In this document: in pieces, positions 54,444 to 63,482 of the stretch | Position numbering within the stretch: the first letter of the stretch is position 1 | How the letters are laid out: the number at the start of each line of letters is the position of its first letter | NCBI GenBank assembly: GCA_963696075.1 | Contig: CAVOJD010000006.1 | Coordinates: 744,001 to 808,000, forward strand | Length of the DNA: 64,000 nt | From: CAJQQK01 sp963696075 | Lineage (GTDB): Bacteria; Pseudomonadota; Alphaproteobacteria; Rhizobiales; Hyphomicrobiaceae | Direction: 5' to 3' | Notes under the pieces: generated by a model | Told to the model about the DNA's origin: nothing | Databases searched by the model: none | Seen by the model: only the letters and a program-made list of their open reading frames with translations | Translations under genes and position numbers: made by a program

Positions 54444-55118
54444 CTACTTCTTGCGAAAAGCGTCGAGGCTGACAATTTCCGCGCCCGAGTTATCTTCGGC
54501 AACGCGATCTTCTTCGACGTCGACATTTGCCTCGACATCGGCAACGTCTTCGGAAGACTGGCCGTCCCGGCCTTTCGTCCCGGTCGACGATCGTGACCGG
54601 CGCTGCGCCAGTGCCGTCGCGGCGCGCGGGCCGATTTCACGCGTCTCCGCCTCGCCGCTTCCCGTGCCCGACGTCTCGAACGCACGGTGCGCGAATGGAT
54701 CGTCGAAATCGCTGGCGACCAGATCTTCGTCGTCCGCGGCAGCTTCCGCCTGCGCCATGGCCGGCGTTTCGAACTGCAGGCCGTAACGAACGCTTGGGTC
54801 GAAGAAGACGCGGATCGCCTTGAAGGGCACGACCAGGCGTTCGGGAATGCCGTCGAACGTCAGCTTAACTTCGAACCGCTGATCATTGACGAACAGGTCC
54901 CAGAACCGGTGCTGCAGGACGATCGTCATTTCCTCGGCGTACTTCTCGCGCAGCCGCTTTGACAGGATCACGCCCGGCGCAAGTGTGTCGAAGGAGATGT
55001 AGAAGTGATGGTCGCCGGGCAAGCCCTTGGCCGCGGTCTCGGACAGGACGGAGCGCACGACGTTGCGCATCGCTTCCTGCGCAAGAGCTTCATAGTCGAT
55101 CATGCTCTCGCCCGTCAT
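54444..55118 (-). CDS. sspB: SspB, ClpXP specificity-enhancing adaptor (alpha type)
   Basis: A 224-residue adaptor that binds the SsrA tag and delivers tagged proteins to ClpXP. The core block is DYEALAQEAMRNVVRSVL, GLPGDHHFYISFDT, APGVILSKRLREKYAEEM and TIVLQHRFWDLFVNDQRFEV, followed by LVVPFKAIRVFFDPSVRYGL. After a disordered acidic linker of about 70 residues the protein ends EIVSLDAFRKK, the ClpX-binding tail. Both ATG 55118 and the in-frame ATG 55103 are possible starts. The split tmRNA gene lies about 180 bases upstream on the same strand. Confidence 0.92.
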   Translation of the reverse strand: MTGESMIDYEALAQEAMRNVVRSVLSETAAKGLPGDHHFYISFDTLAPGVILSKRLREKYAEEMTIVLQHRFWDLFVNDQRFEVKLTFDGIPERLVVPFKAIRVFFDPSVRYGLQFETPAMAQAEAAADDEDLVASDFDDPFAHRAFETSGTGSGEAETREIGPRAATALAQRRSRSSTGTKGRDGQSSEDVADVEANVDVEEDRVAEDNSGAEIVSLDAFRKK

Positions 55119-55299
55119 TCGGCCCGGTCTCGCATTTCACCCTCGTCCTGTGCGGTGAACGATGTGCGGTCAGCGATCTTGGCCGCCACATTTTGGCCAT
55201 CGACCAATTCGGCAACTCAGTTCAACCGCCCGGACCGCCATATTACGGAAGTTACGCCGTAAAAGGCAAAAGAATAGTGGAGGGCTTCCTGTTGCCCGG

Positions 55300-55622
55300 T
55301 GCCCTCCGAACCGCGCCTGGAACCTGCTAAGGGAACCAGGGCTTAATTTGAGACCTTAAGACCTCGCTTATGCAGCGAGAGCAGGTGCCTCAGCATAGTT
55401 GTCGTTTGCAACTATCATGGTGACCCGATAACGGCGGTATCATGCCGGGCAAAAACACGCTCTTTACACCCTCGTCGATCCTATTTCGCCCCCCCGAAGC
55501 CCGCTGAGCGCCGTCCGTGACGGTCGGCCAACGCGCTTGGGTGGAGGCGCCGGGTACTGCCCCCGGGTCCGATGAGCTTATTCCAACGGCCATTTATCGC
55601 CATAGTCGGATTGCTCCGACCC
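55300..55622 (-). ncRNA. ssrA: Split (circularly permuted) tmRNA
   Basis: The acceptor piece comes first on the minus strand, from about 55620 to 55540. It opens with the GTCGGA-GCAA-TCCGAC hairpin, contains CCGGGGGCAGTACCCGG (T arm) and ends CGCCTCCACC. An internal segment of about 46 bases is removed. The coding piece starts GGGGGCGAAATAGGATCGACG near 55493, whose first seven bases pair with CGCCTCC to form the acceptor stem. The tag frame at 55409-55368 encodes ANDNYAEAPALAA, starting with a GCA resume codon and ending in TAA. The coding piece probably ends near 55300. A TATATT box at 55632-55627 may be the -10 element. Two-piece tmRNA is characteristic of Alphaproteobacteria. Confidence 0.95.
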
Positions 55623-55746
55623 GCTCAATATAGGGCCAAAGCTTAAAAAAAAGAAGGGTTGGCGAGATTTATGGACAGACACTGAGACGCTTCGACACCG
55701 CCGCGCCCCACACTGTGGCGTTGAGGCCGCGATCAACGGCCCGCAA

Positions 55747-56508
55747 TCAGTCCTGGCCTTCGGTTTCAATCCGCATCAGCCGCCCGCAATGCTTGCAGTG
55801 GACCGCGTCCAGATCATGCCGGCTGAGGCCGCAGCCCGAGCACACGACGTGCACCTTGGCAGGCCGAAAGATGGTCTGCACCATCCTCAGGAACAGGGCG
55901 ACGCCAACGACCATGATGATGACCGACAACAATCGCCCCGAGGTGTCCTTGAGGACGACGTCGCCAAAACCGGTCGTCGTGAGCGCCGTGACGGTGAAAT
56001 AGAGGGCGTCGATGTAGTTGGAAACCTGAGGGTTGATGTCTTTCTGCAACACATAGACCAGCGCCGTCATGATGAAGACGAAGACACCGAGGTTCACCGC
56101 GCTGAGAATGACTTCCTCGTTGCGCCGGAAGAACGGTATTTCATCGCGCAGGTCGCGCAGCACCCGGTAGCTGTGCAGCAGCCGGAGCGCCCGCATGATC
56201 CTCAGGAACAACAACTCCGAAATGAACGGCGCGAGCAGCAGCGACACGATGACCACGATGTCGAGCCATGTCGTGAACTCCAGCGCCAGCGCCTTCGGCC
56301 GTTCGGAGATCCACAGTCTCAATCCAAGGTCGATCATCAGGAATATGGCGATGATCACATCGACGGTGTAGACCAGCGTCGTGTCGTCCAGCATCGACGA
56401 AACGACGAAGAAGATGATCGTGGCAACATCGAAGACCAGAAGGCCGTAGCGGAATACCTTGGCAGTTCGCGTCTTGCCGAAATAGAGATCGCGTATTGCT
56501 TGGCGCAT
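55747..56508 (-). CDS. Voltage-gated-type potassium channel with C-terminal zinc ribbon
   Basis: A 253-residue channel. Helices S1-S4 span about residues 18-125 (S4-like RIMRALRLLHSYRVLRDLRD carries spaced Arg). The pore loop and filter is FTVTALTTTGFGDVVL, with TTTGFGD a K+ filter variant, followed by the S6 helix GRLLSVIIMVVGVALFLRMV. The tail contains CSGCGLSRHDLDAVHCKHCG, four Cys in two CxxC pairs, which look like a zinc ribbon. ATG 56508 was taken. It lies just upstream of the tmRNA gene on the same strand. Confidence 0.9.
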   Translation of the reverse strand: MRQAIRDLYFGKTRTAKVFRYGLLVFDVATIIFFVVSSMLDDTTLVYTVDVIIAIFLMIDLGLRLWISERPKALALEFTTWLDIVVIVSLLLAPFISELLFLRIMRALRLLHSYRVLRDLRDEIPFFRRNEEVILSAVNLGVFVFIMTALVYVLQKDINPQVSNYIDALYFTVTALTTTGFGDVVLKDTSGRLLSVIIMVVGVALFLRMVQTIFRPAKVHVVCSGCGLSRHDLDAVHCKHCGRLMRIETEGQD

Positions 56509-56793
56509 ATCGGGGCCGCCGCTGGCTTGTTGTCGCAGATGGTCAGAACGCGCGTGCAACAACCCGCCGTGATGGCGCTATATCGCACTTGGCGCTGGTT
56601 ATAGCCGTTTGCAGGATTTGGCCAGACCCGCGGCCGCCGCCCGCAGGCGTCTCGGCCGCTGGAGCGCGCATGGCGCGCTTATCAAGTGGGATTTGCCCGC
56701 CCGATGGCGCTGTCGATGTTGTCGGCGCTGTCTGGAACGGTTGACCTGAAACCCGGGCCCGCGCGTCGGTGGGCATCACTGAGAGGCCTCGAT

Positions 56794-57615
56794 ATGGCGG
56801 ATGGCGCAACCGGTTCGCCTTCGCGGCGCAACAATCCCCCGCCCCGGCCGGCGCGCATGGGAGGCGTCAAGGGCTGGGGCGCGGCCCTGCTCGCCCTGAT
56901 CGCAACGGCGGCAATCGTGGCGGTCGCGCTGTCGGCGCCGGTCTTCCTCGATCTCGCCGTCGGCCTGCTCGGTGGCGAACCGTTATCGCAAGTAGGCGCC
57001 TCGGGCGAACCGAGGCCGACCTGGCTCCATCTTCTGTCGTTTCAGGTAACCGTTGTCGTCCTGACGGTGATCATGGCTGATCCGAAAGGCCGCGAAACGG
57101 CCCGCCAACTCACCTGGCAGCCCCCCCAGGGCCGGCGCTCCTGGCTGACACCCTTCATCGCCACCACCCTGGCCAGCCTGATCATCGCCGCCATCGTCTT
57201 CACCTACTTTCCCGAAACGGTCGCCCGCGACCTCGAACCGATCCGCAAGATGGTAAGCGAAGCACCGCTATGGCTGGCCTTCCTCGCCCTCGCCATTGGC
57301 GCACCGCTGTCGGAAGAGCTGCTCTTTCGCGGCTACCTCCTCAACCGCCTGGCGAATACGCCGCTGGGCTTCTGGGGCGGCGCGTTGATCGCGAATGCTG
57401 CCTGGACCGCCCTCCACGTCGGCTATTCCTGGTTGAGCCTTGCCGACGTCTTCGTGGCGGGCCTGTTCTTCACGTGGGCCCTGTGGAGAACGCGCAGCAT
57501 CTGGGTCCCAATCGCATTCCATGCGATCTACAACGCAGCCGTTTTCTTTATCATGCTGATTCCGAACCCCGAGGAAGCCGTCAGGGCAGGCATGCTGCCC
57601 GGGCTTCCCGTCTGA
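56794..57615 (+). CDS. CPBP-family intramembrane glutamic/metallo-type protease
   Basis: A 273-residue membrane protein. The active site is GAPLSEELLFRGYLLNRL (Glu174-Glu175-x-x-x-Arg179), with later WTALHVGYS and FHAIYNAAVF supplying the His and Asn. A Pro/Arg-rich cytoplasmic N-terminus precedes the first helix. Members include CAAX-prenyl-protease-like and immunity or bacteriocin-processing proteins. GAGAGG before ATG 56794 supports this start; the frame is open 108 bases upstream. thyA follows 48 bases later. Confidence 0.88.
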   Translation: MADGATGSPSRRNNPPPRPARMGGVKGWGAALLALIATAAIVAVALSAPVFLDLAVGLLGGEPLSQVGASGEPRPTWLHLLSFQVTVVVLTVIMADPKGRETARQLTWQPPQGRRSWLTPFIATTLASLIIAAIVFTYFPETVARDLEPIRKMVSEAPLWLAFLALAIGAPLSEELLFRGYLLNRLANTPLGFWGGALIANAAWTALHVGYSWLSLADVFVAGLFFTWALWRTRSIWVPIAFHAIYNAAVFFIMLIPNPEEAVRAGMLPGLPV

Positions 57616-57663
57616 TCGCACCGCCCCACATTAAGCGCGTGTGATCGCACCAGACGGAGACCG

Positions 57664-58467
57664 ATGAAGACGATGCAGCAGTATCACGACCTGATGCGCC
57701 ACGTGCGCGAGAACGGCACGCCCAAAACCGACCGTACCGGCACCGGCACGCTCAGCGTCTTCGGCTACCAGATGCGCTTCGACCTCGCCGACGGTTTCCC
57801 GCTGGTGACCACGAAGAAGCTGCACACCCGCTCGATCATCCACGAACTGCTCTGGTTCCTGAAGGGCGACACCAACATCGCCTATCTGAAGGAGAATGGC
57901 GTTTCGATCTGGGATGAATGGGCCGACGAGACCGGCGACCTCGGCCCCGTATACGGCCGCCAGTGGCGCTCGTGGGCGGCGCCCGACGGCCGCGCGATCG
58001 ACCAGATCAGCGAAGTCATCGAGACCATCAAGACCAATCCCGACAGCCGCCGCATGATTGTCTCGGCCTGGAACCCGGCCGACATCCCGGAGATGGCGCT
58101 CGCGCCGTGCCACTGCCTCTTCCAGTTCTACGTGGCCGACGGCCGCCTGTCCTGCCAGCTCTACCAGCGCTCGGCCGACATCTTCCTTGGCGTCCCCTTC
58201 AACATTGCGAGCTATGCGCTGCTCACCGAAATGATCGCCCATGCAACCCGCCTGAAGCCCGGTGATTTCGTGCACACCTTCGGCGACGCCCACCTCTACC
58301 TCAATCATCTTGAGCAGGCCGACCTCCAGCTCACCCGCACGCCGAGTGCGCTGCCCACCCTTAAAATCAAGCGGGACGTCGCCAACATCTTTGATTTCCG
58401 CTTCGAGGATTTCGAAATCGAGGGCTATCACCCCGCAGCCCACATCAAAGCCCCGGTGGCGGTTTGA
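57664..58467 (+). CDS. thyA: Thymidylate synthase
   Basis: A 267-residue ThyA that methylates dUMP with methylene-THF. The catalytic Cys149 lies in ALAPCHCLFQFYV, with QLYQRSADIFLGVPFNIASY and the arginine-rich DSRRMIVSAWNP for dUMP phosphate binding. TDRTGTGTLSVFGYQMRFDL is the N-terminal signature. GGAGACCG precedes ATG 57664. folA, which regenerates THF from the DHF it produces, follows. Confidence 0.98.
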   Translation: MKTMQQYHDLMRHVRENGTPKTDRTGTGTLSVFGYQMRFDLADGFPLVTTKKLHTRSIIHELLWFLKGDTNIAYLKENGVSIWDEWADETGDLGPVYGRQWRSWAAPDGRAIDQISEVIETIKTNPDSRRMIVSAWNPADIPEMALAPCHCLFQFYVADGRLSCQLYQRSADIFLGVPFNIASYALLTEMIAHATRLKPGDFVHTFGDAHLYLNHLEQADLQLTRTPSALPTLKIKRDVANIFDFRFEDFEIEGYHPAAHIKAPVAV

Positions 58468-58485
58468 CGCCCTGGGGCCCATCGC

Positions 58486-58502
58486 CCCGCCAGCGTGGCG
58501 GG
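58486..58502 (+). terminator. Short hairpin between thyA and folA
   Basis: CCCGCCA and TGGCGGG form a seven-base-pair stem around GCG, 19 bases after the thyA stop. No T-run follows. It may weaken read-through or only stabilise the thyA message end. Confidence 0.3.
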
Positions 58503-58551
58503 TATTGCCTGAGATGAAACAGGGAAGATGAACAAGGAAAGATGCCTTCCG

Positions 58552-59055
58552 ATGCAGATCGAACTCGTCGTCGCCGCAGCCCGCAACGGCGTGATCGGCA
58601 ACGACGGCGCCATGCCGTGGCACGTGCCAAGTGACCTCAAGACCTTCAGGCGGCTGACAATGGGCCGCCCGATCGTCATGGGCCGGCGTACGTTCCAGTC
58701 GATTGGCCGTCCGCTCGACGGGCGCACCAACATTGTTGTGACCCGTGACACCGGTTTCGCCCCCGCAGGCGTCGAGATCGCGCACTCTTTTGAGGAGGCG
58801 CTGGAGATCGCCAGGACCGCGCCCGGTGCCGGCGAGGGCATCATGGTGATCGGTGGCGGCGAGATCTACCGGGCCGCGCGCCCGTTTGCCGCGGTCATCC
58901 ACCTGACGCGGATTGATGCGGCCCCGGACGGGGACACGCATTTTGCTGATCCCGAACCGGATATTTGGCGCGAGGTCGAGCGTACCGAAATCGCGGCCGA
59001 TCCCCGCGATCAGTTCGCCGCCGTCCTGGTGCGCTACGAGCGCAAGGCGGACTGA
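58552..59055 (+). CDS. folA: Dihydrofolate reductase
   Basis: A 167-residue FolA. The N-terminus MQIELVVAAARNGVIGNDGA continues to PWHVPSDLK, then MGRPIVMGRRTFQSIGRPL and IMVIGGGEIYRAA (the NADPH-binding Gly motif). It reduces DHF produced by ThyA. An ATG 24 bases upstream is in frame, but AAGGAAAG before ATG 58552 and the MQIELVVA start favour the shorter form. The two genes probably share a transcript. Confidence 0.96.
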   Translation: MQIELVVAAARNGVIGNDGAMPWHVPSDLKTFRRLTMGRPIVMGRRTFQSIGRPLDGRTNIVVTRDTGFAPAGVEIAHSFEEALEIARTAPGAGEGIMVIGGGEIYRAARPFAAVIHLTRIDAAPDGDTHFADPEPDIWREVERTEIAADPRDQFAAVLVRYERKAD

Positions 59056-59173
59056 GAACGCCTCTCGCTCCGATAATTTGGCCTGATTGCAAACGAAACG
59101 CGCTGCTGCCCCGTAATTGGCACGCGTTTTCCTTGAAATCGATCGCAAACGTTACCAATTGCCCGTTGCGGGT

Positions 59174-59202
59174 TTGCACCGCTCGAGTCCCTAAACTATA
59201 AG
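59174..59202 (+). promoter_or_regulatory. Sigma-70-type promoter for hflKC
   Basis: TTGCAC (59174-59179) and TATAAG (59197-59202) are separated by exactly 17 bases, close to the housekeeping consensus. They lie about 107 bases upstream of hflK in the 253-bp gap after folA. Confidence 0.6.
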
Positions 59203-59308
59203 CGGCGCACAATCGTATTTTTCCGGTATCTCTCAGACCTGCACCCGTCCGACTTCGAAATGGGCGTAGGACCCGGAATTCCATCAACAACCCGAAGGGT
59301 GTGAATGC

Positions 59309-60460
59309 ATGCCTTGGCAGAATAACAACGGCGGCGGCTGGAAGAGTGGCGGCGGAGGCGGAGGCCCATGGGGTCAAGGCCCGCAAGGCCCTTGGGGCGG
59401 CGGCAACCAGGGCGGCAATCAGAACCAACCCGACATCGAGGAAATGATCAAACGCGGCCAGGATCGCCTCAAGAACGCGATGCCCGGCGGCACCGGCATT
59501 CCCACCGCTGTGTGGCTGTTGCTCTTTGCGGTGGGCGCCGGCGTGATCGGGTTTTATGCCTTCACCTACAAGGTGAATCCGAACCAGCAAGGCGTTGTCC
59601 TGCGCTTCGGCCAGCTCGTCGAGAAGACGGATCCCGGCCTCCACTTCCGCTGGCCCTATCCGATCAACGAGGTCCTGCTTCCGGATGTGACTCGCAACAA
59701 CCGCATTCAGATCGGCATGCGCTCAGCTACCGGCGGCGCGACAATGCGCGCCCAGGCAGCCCGTGACGTGCCTGAAGAAAGCCTCATGCTGACGGGCGAC
59801 GAAAACATCGTCGACGTCGACTTCGAAGTGCAGTGGAAGATCCGCGACGCCGAAAAGTTCCTCTTCAACATCCAGAACCCTGAATCAACGGTGAAAGAAG
59901 TTTCTGAGTTGGCCATGCGTGAAGTGGTCGGCGAAAGCGACATCCAAAACATCCTCACACAGGCGCGCGAAGAAGTACGCCAGAAGGTGACCGACCTGAT
60001 TCAGAACGTTCTGAACAACTATAACGCCGGCATCGAGATCGTGCAGGTCCAGCTCCAGAAGGTTGACCCGCCGGGTAAGGTGATCGACTCTTTCCGCGAC
60101 GTCCAGGCGGCTCGCGCTGACCAAGTCCGCCTCCAGAACGAAGCCAACGCCTATGCCAACCGCATCGTGCCGGAGGCCCGTGGCCAGGCCGAGCGTGTTC
60201 TTCAGGCGGCAAAGGGGTATCGCGAGCAGACGGTTGCCGACGCGGTCGGTCAGGCCGCCCGCTTCGAGAAGGTCTACGAAGAATACACCAAGGCGCCGGA
60301 TGTCACGCGGCGCCGCATGTTCCTCGAGACGATGGAACGCGTCTACCAGGGCACTGACAAGATCATTCTCGACAACAAGAGCGGCGGCGGCTCCGGCGTC
60401 GTGCCCTACCTGCCCCTTGACCAGTTGACCCGCAACAAAAATGCTCAGGGAGGGCAGTGA
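59309..60460 (+). CDS. hflK: HflK, FtsH-modulating SPFH membrane protein
   Basis: A 383-residue protein. The N-terminal 55 residues are Gly/Gln/Asn-rich (PWQNNNGGGWKSGGGGGGPW), then one membrane helix (PTAVWLLLFAVGAGVIGFYAF) and the SPFH/band-7 domain: VNPNQQGVVLRFGQLVEKTD, NPESTVKEVSELAMREVVGE and QKVTDLIQNVLNNYNAGIEI. With HflC it forms a periplasmic-side complex around the FtsH protease. AAGGGTG precedes ATG 59309. HflC follows with overlapping reading frames. Confidence 0.95.
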   Translation: MPWQNNNGGGWKSGGGGGGPWGQGPQGPWGGGNQGGNQNQPDIEEMIKRGQDRLKNAMPGGTGIPTAVWLLLFAVGAGVIGFYAFTYKVNPNQQGVVLRFGQLVEKTDPGLHFRWPYPINEVLLPDVTRNNRIQIGMRSATGGATMRAQAARDVPEESLMLTGDENIVDVDFEVQWKIRDAEKFLFNIQNPESTVKEVSELAMREVVGESDIQNILTQAREEVRQKVTDLIQNVLNNYNAGIEIVQVQLQKVDPPGKVIDSFRDVQAARADQVRLQNEANAYANRIVPEARGQAERVLQAAKGYREQTVADAVGQAARFEKVYEEYTKAPDVTRRRMFLETMERVYQGTDKIILDNKSGGGSGVVPYLPLDQLTRNKNAQGGQ

Positions 60461-60462
60461 TC

Positions 60463-61356
60463 ATGCGCACTCTGATGGCAATATTGATGGTGCTGATTGG
60501 CGCCGCCGCGATCGGCGTCTATTTCTCCGCCTTCATCGTCCGCGAGACGGAGCAGGCCCTGGTGCTTGAGTTCGGTAAGCCGGTCAAGGAACCGATCCGC
60601 CAACCGGGCTTGTACTTCAAGCTCCCGGTGGTCCAGACGGTCGACAAATTCGACAAGCGTATCCTCGACCTCGACACAAGCCCGCAGGAAGTCATCGCGC
60701 TCGACCAGAAGCGGCTCGTGGTGGATTCGTTCGCCCGCTTCAACATTTCCGATCCGCTGAAGTTCTATCAGGCCGTTCGGACAGAAGCGACAGCGCGTGA
60801 CCGCCTCGGCACGTTCGTCGACAGTGCTGTGCGAGACACGCTCGCCTCGGCAACCTTCCAGGACATCGTCCGCGACAAGCGTGAGGAACTGATGCGCAAG
60901 ATCACCGAGCAGGTGAACGGGCGCGCCCAGAACCTCGGCATCGAGGTGGTGGACGTCCGCATCAAGCGCTCCGATTTGCCGGAAGCGAACTCGGCCGCGA
61001 TCTACAGCCGCATGCAGACCGAGCGCCAGCAGGAAGCTGCTGAATTCCGCGCTGAAGGGAACGCGTCGGCCAACCGCATCCGCGCCGATGCCGACCGCCA
61101 GGCAACGGTCATCCTGGCCGAAGCCAATAAACAATCCGAGCTGATCCGAGGTGAAGGCGACGCGCAGCGCAACCGCATCTTCGCTGAGGCGTTCGGCAAG
61201 GACCCCGACTTCTTCGGCTTCTACCGGTCGATGCAAGCCTATGAAAAAGGCCTCGGTTCCGGCGACACGCGTCTGCTGCTGTCGCCCGAATCGGAGTTCT
61301 TCCGTTACTTCAACAACCCGGACGGGAAGTCGTCGGGCAGGACACAAGCGCAGTAG
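60463..61356 (+). CDS. hflC: HflC, partner of HflK
   Basis: A 297-residue SPFH protein with an N-terminal membrane helix (MRTLMAILMVLIGAAAIGVY) and the band-7 core: VRETEQALVLEFGKPVKEPI, VVDSFARFNISDPLKFYQAV and RSDLPEANSAAIYSRMQTER. The Ala/Arg-rich coiled coil RADADRQATVILAEANKQSE follows. GGAGGG lies just upstream of ATG 60463; an in-frame GTG at 60457 overlaps the hflK stop. A hairpin follows the stop. Confidence 0.95.
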   Translation: MRTLMAILMVLIGAAAIGVYFSAFIVRETEQALVLEFGKPVKEPIRQPGLYFKLPVVQTVDKFDKRILDLDTSPQEVIALDQKRLVVDSFARFNISDPLKFYQAVRTEATARDRLGTFVDSAVRDTLASATFQDIVRDKREELMRKITEQVNGRAQNLGIEVVDVRIKRSDLPEANSAAIYSRMQTERQQEAAEFRAEGNASANRIRADADRQATVILAEANKQSELIRGEGDAQRNRIFAEAFGKDPDFFGFYRSMQAYEKGLGSGDTRLLLSPESEFFRYFNNPDGKSSGRTQAQ

Positions 61357-61401
61357 GGTCCCCCGTTGACCTCGACACGCCTGTCCTAGTGCTTTTCCAA
61401 T

Positions 61402-61437
61402 TGCTGGCGCCGGTCACGATTAAGTGCGGCGCCAGCA
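61402..61437 (+). terminator. Hairpin after hflC
   Basis: A perfect 10-bp inverted repeat, TGCTGGCGCC (61402-61411) and GGCGCCAGCA (61428-61437), lies 45 bases after the hflC stop with a 16-base loop. It probably ends or attenuates the hflKC transcript. No T-run is present. Confidence 0.45.
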
Positions 61438-61504
61438 CTCATTTGACTGCGCCGCACAGGGCAGCATGAATGGATCCAGTTTCACATAATTGCGGGGTGC
61501 GGCG

Positions 61505-61690
61505 GTGAATGATCTGATCGTCGGTTTCGCCCTTGTCCTCGTTTTCGAGGGCCTGCTGTGGGCCGCTTTTCCCAACTTGGCCAATAAGCTGCTCATAATG
61601 GCCGCCCAGACGCCTGAACAGACACTCCGAGCCGGTGGCGCCATCGCGATCGGGATCGGCCTTGGGATCGTGTGGATGGTGCGCGGCTGA
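61505..61690 (+). CDS. DUF2065 small membrane protein
   Basis: A 61-residue protein with two hydrophobic segments: DLIVGFALVLVFEGLLWAAF and GGAIAIGIGLGIVWMVRG. It matches DUF2065 (YjeT), often found between hflC and degP. The GTG at 61505 was chosen; a TTG 15 bases upstream is in frame. Confidence 0.85.
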   Translation: MNDLIVGFALVLVFEGLLWAAFPNLANKLLIMAAQTPEQTLRAGGAIAIGIGLGIVWMVRG

Positions 61691-61949
61691 GCGCGGGTGA
61701 CGCGCCCCGGATTGATCTCCGTGCCGACCGCTTCCGTAGTGTTTAACGAAGGTTTGATTGGCATTTGCGCGCGCCGACCCCAAATCTGCCAGAACCGGGC
61801 ATTTTACTTCGCTCGGCGGCCCGGCAATATGCTGAGAATTGCCATAACGAAGCGCAATCAAGTTGCAGCACGCGCCCGGGTAGGCTTCAATCGAACGAAT
61901 GGCCTTTGGCAGTGCGAAACGATCACCCATCCAAGGAGAGCTGTACGGT

Positions 61950-63482
61950 ATGGCGATGAAGGCGAGAGCCCGGGTACTGGCGGCAGCCCCGCAAGATCGT
62001 ATCAGGCAAATGCGCGTGTTCTGGCTCACCAGTCTGGCGGCCGCGATCGTCGCCCTTGCGGTCGGCCTCATGGCCGTGCCCGCCAAGGCGCGCGGGCCGG
62101 TATCGGTTGCACCGTTGGCCGAAGACTTGATCGACGCGGTCGTCAATATCTCGACCAGCCAGAGCGTCAAAGGCGCTGATGGTAAGCCGCTCCCGCGCGT
62201 GCCGGATGGGTCACCTTTCGAGGAACTGTTCGACGACTTCTTCAAGAAGCGCAAGGGGCCAAGCTCCGGGCAGCGCAAGGTTGCCTCGCTCGGTTCAGGC
62301 TTCGTGATCGACGGCAAGGAAGGCCTCGTCGTCACCAACAACCACGTCATCGACGGCGCTGATGAGATCACGGTGATCTTTCGCGACGGCTCCAAGCTGA
62401 AGGTTGAAAAGGTGCTCGGCACCGACGGCAAGACCGATCTCGCCCTGCTCAAGGTCAAACCCACGAAGCCGCTGAAGTCCGTGAAATTCGGTTCATCCGA
62501 GCAGTTGCGGGTCGGCGATTGGGTGCTCGCGATCGGCAACCCCTTCGGCCTCGGGGGGTCCGTTTCCGTCGGCATCATCTCCGCCAAGCAGCGCGATATT
62601 CAATCGGGCCCCTATGACGATTACCTGCAGACCGACGCAGCCATCAACAAAGGCAATTCCGGCGGTCCGCTGTTCAACATGGAAGGCGAGGTGATCGGCG
62701 TGAATACGGCCATCATCTCTCCCTCGGGTGGCTCGATCGGGATTGGCTTCGCCGTCCCCTCTGACGTCGCCACGGTTGTGATCGACCAGTTGCAGCGCTT
62801 CGGTGAAACGCGCCGCGGCTGGCTGGGCGTCAACATTCAATCCGTCTCTGAGGATATCGCCCCCTCCCTCGCGGTTGAACCGGGCCGCGGCGCCCTCGTG
62901 GCAAGTGTCGCCGACGACGGCCCGGCCGCGAAAGCCGGCATCAAGCCCGGCGATGTCATCGTGAAATTCGACGGCAAGACGGTCCGCTCGGTCCGCGCCC
63001 TGCCGCGGATCGTCGCCCAGACCGCGCACGGCACCACCGTGCCCGTCGAAATCGCCCGCGACGGCAAGCGCCAGATGATCAACGTCATGGTCGGCCGTCT
63101 CGATGAAGGCGCCGACGACGACAAGGCGGACAAGACCGCTGACAAGCCGGACGCCAAGGATGAGCCCCTGGCGCTCGACCAGAAGAGCCTGCTCGGCCTC
63201 AAGGTCGCCCCGATCGATGATGCGTTGCGCCGCCAGTACGGCTTCGGTGAAAAGGCGCGCGGCGTCGTCGTCACGGACGTCTCCGATGGCAGCCCCGCCG
63301 CATCCAAGGACATCAAGGCTGGAAGCCTCATCATAGAGGCGGCCCGCAAGCCCGTCACATCGGCTGCAGACATCGCGAGTGCGATCCAGGCCGCCCGGAA
63401 ATCTGGCCGGCGCGCCCTCCTCTTGCGCGTTGAATCAAGCGCAGGCGACCTGCGCTTCGTTGCCGTCCCGCTGAACGACTGA
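61950..63482 (+). CDS. DegP/HtrA-family periplasmic serine protease (Do)
   Basis: A 510-residue exported protease. The signal anchor lies around residues 22-45 (VFWLTSLAAAIVALAVGLMA). The catalytic triad is His132 (TNNHVIDGADE), Asp163 (GKTDLALLK) and Ser237 (NKGNSGGPLFNM). Two PDZ domains follow: RRGWLGVNIQSVSEDIAPSL onwards and, after a charged linker (DDDKADKTADKPDAKDE), a second with GLKVAPIDDALRRQYGFGEK. It degrades or refolds damaged envelope proteins. AAGGAGAG precedes ATG 61950. It comes after hflKC and DUF2065, in a membrane-quality-control group. Confidence 0.93.
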   Translation: MAMKARARVLAAAPQDRIRQMRVFWLTSLAAAIVALAVGLMAVPAKARGPVSVAPLAEDLIDAVVNISTSQSVKGADGKPLPRVPDGSPFEELFDDFFKKRKGPSSGQRKVASLGSGFVIDGKEGLVVTNNHVIDGADEITVIFRDGSKLKVEKVLGTDGKTDLALLKVKPTKPLKSVKFGSSEQLRVGDWVLAIGNPFGLGGSVSVGIISAKQRDIQSGPYDDYLQTDAAINKGNSGGPLFNMEGEVIGVNTAIISPSGGSIGIGFAVPSDVATVVIDQLQRFGETRRGWLGVNIQSVSEDIAPSLAVEPGRGALVASVADDGPAAKAGIKPGDVIVKFDGKTVRSVRALPRIVAQTAHGTTVPVEIARDGKRQMINVMVGRLDEGADDDKADKTADKPDAKDEPLALDQKSLLGLKVAPIDDALRRQYGFGEKARGVVVTDVSDGSPAASKDIKAGSLIIEAARKPVTSAADIASAIQAARKSGRRALLLRVESSAGDLRFVAVPLND

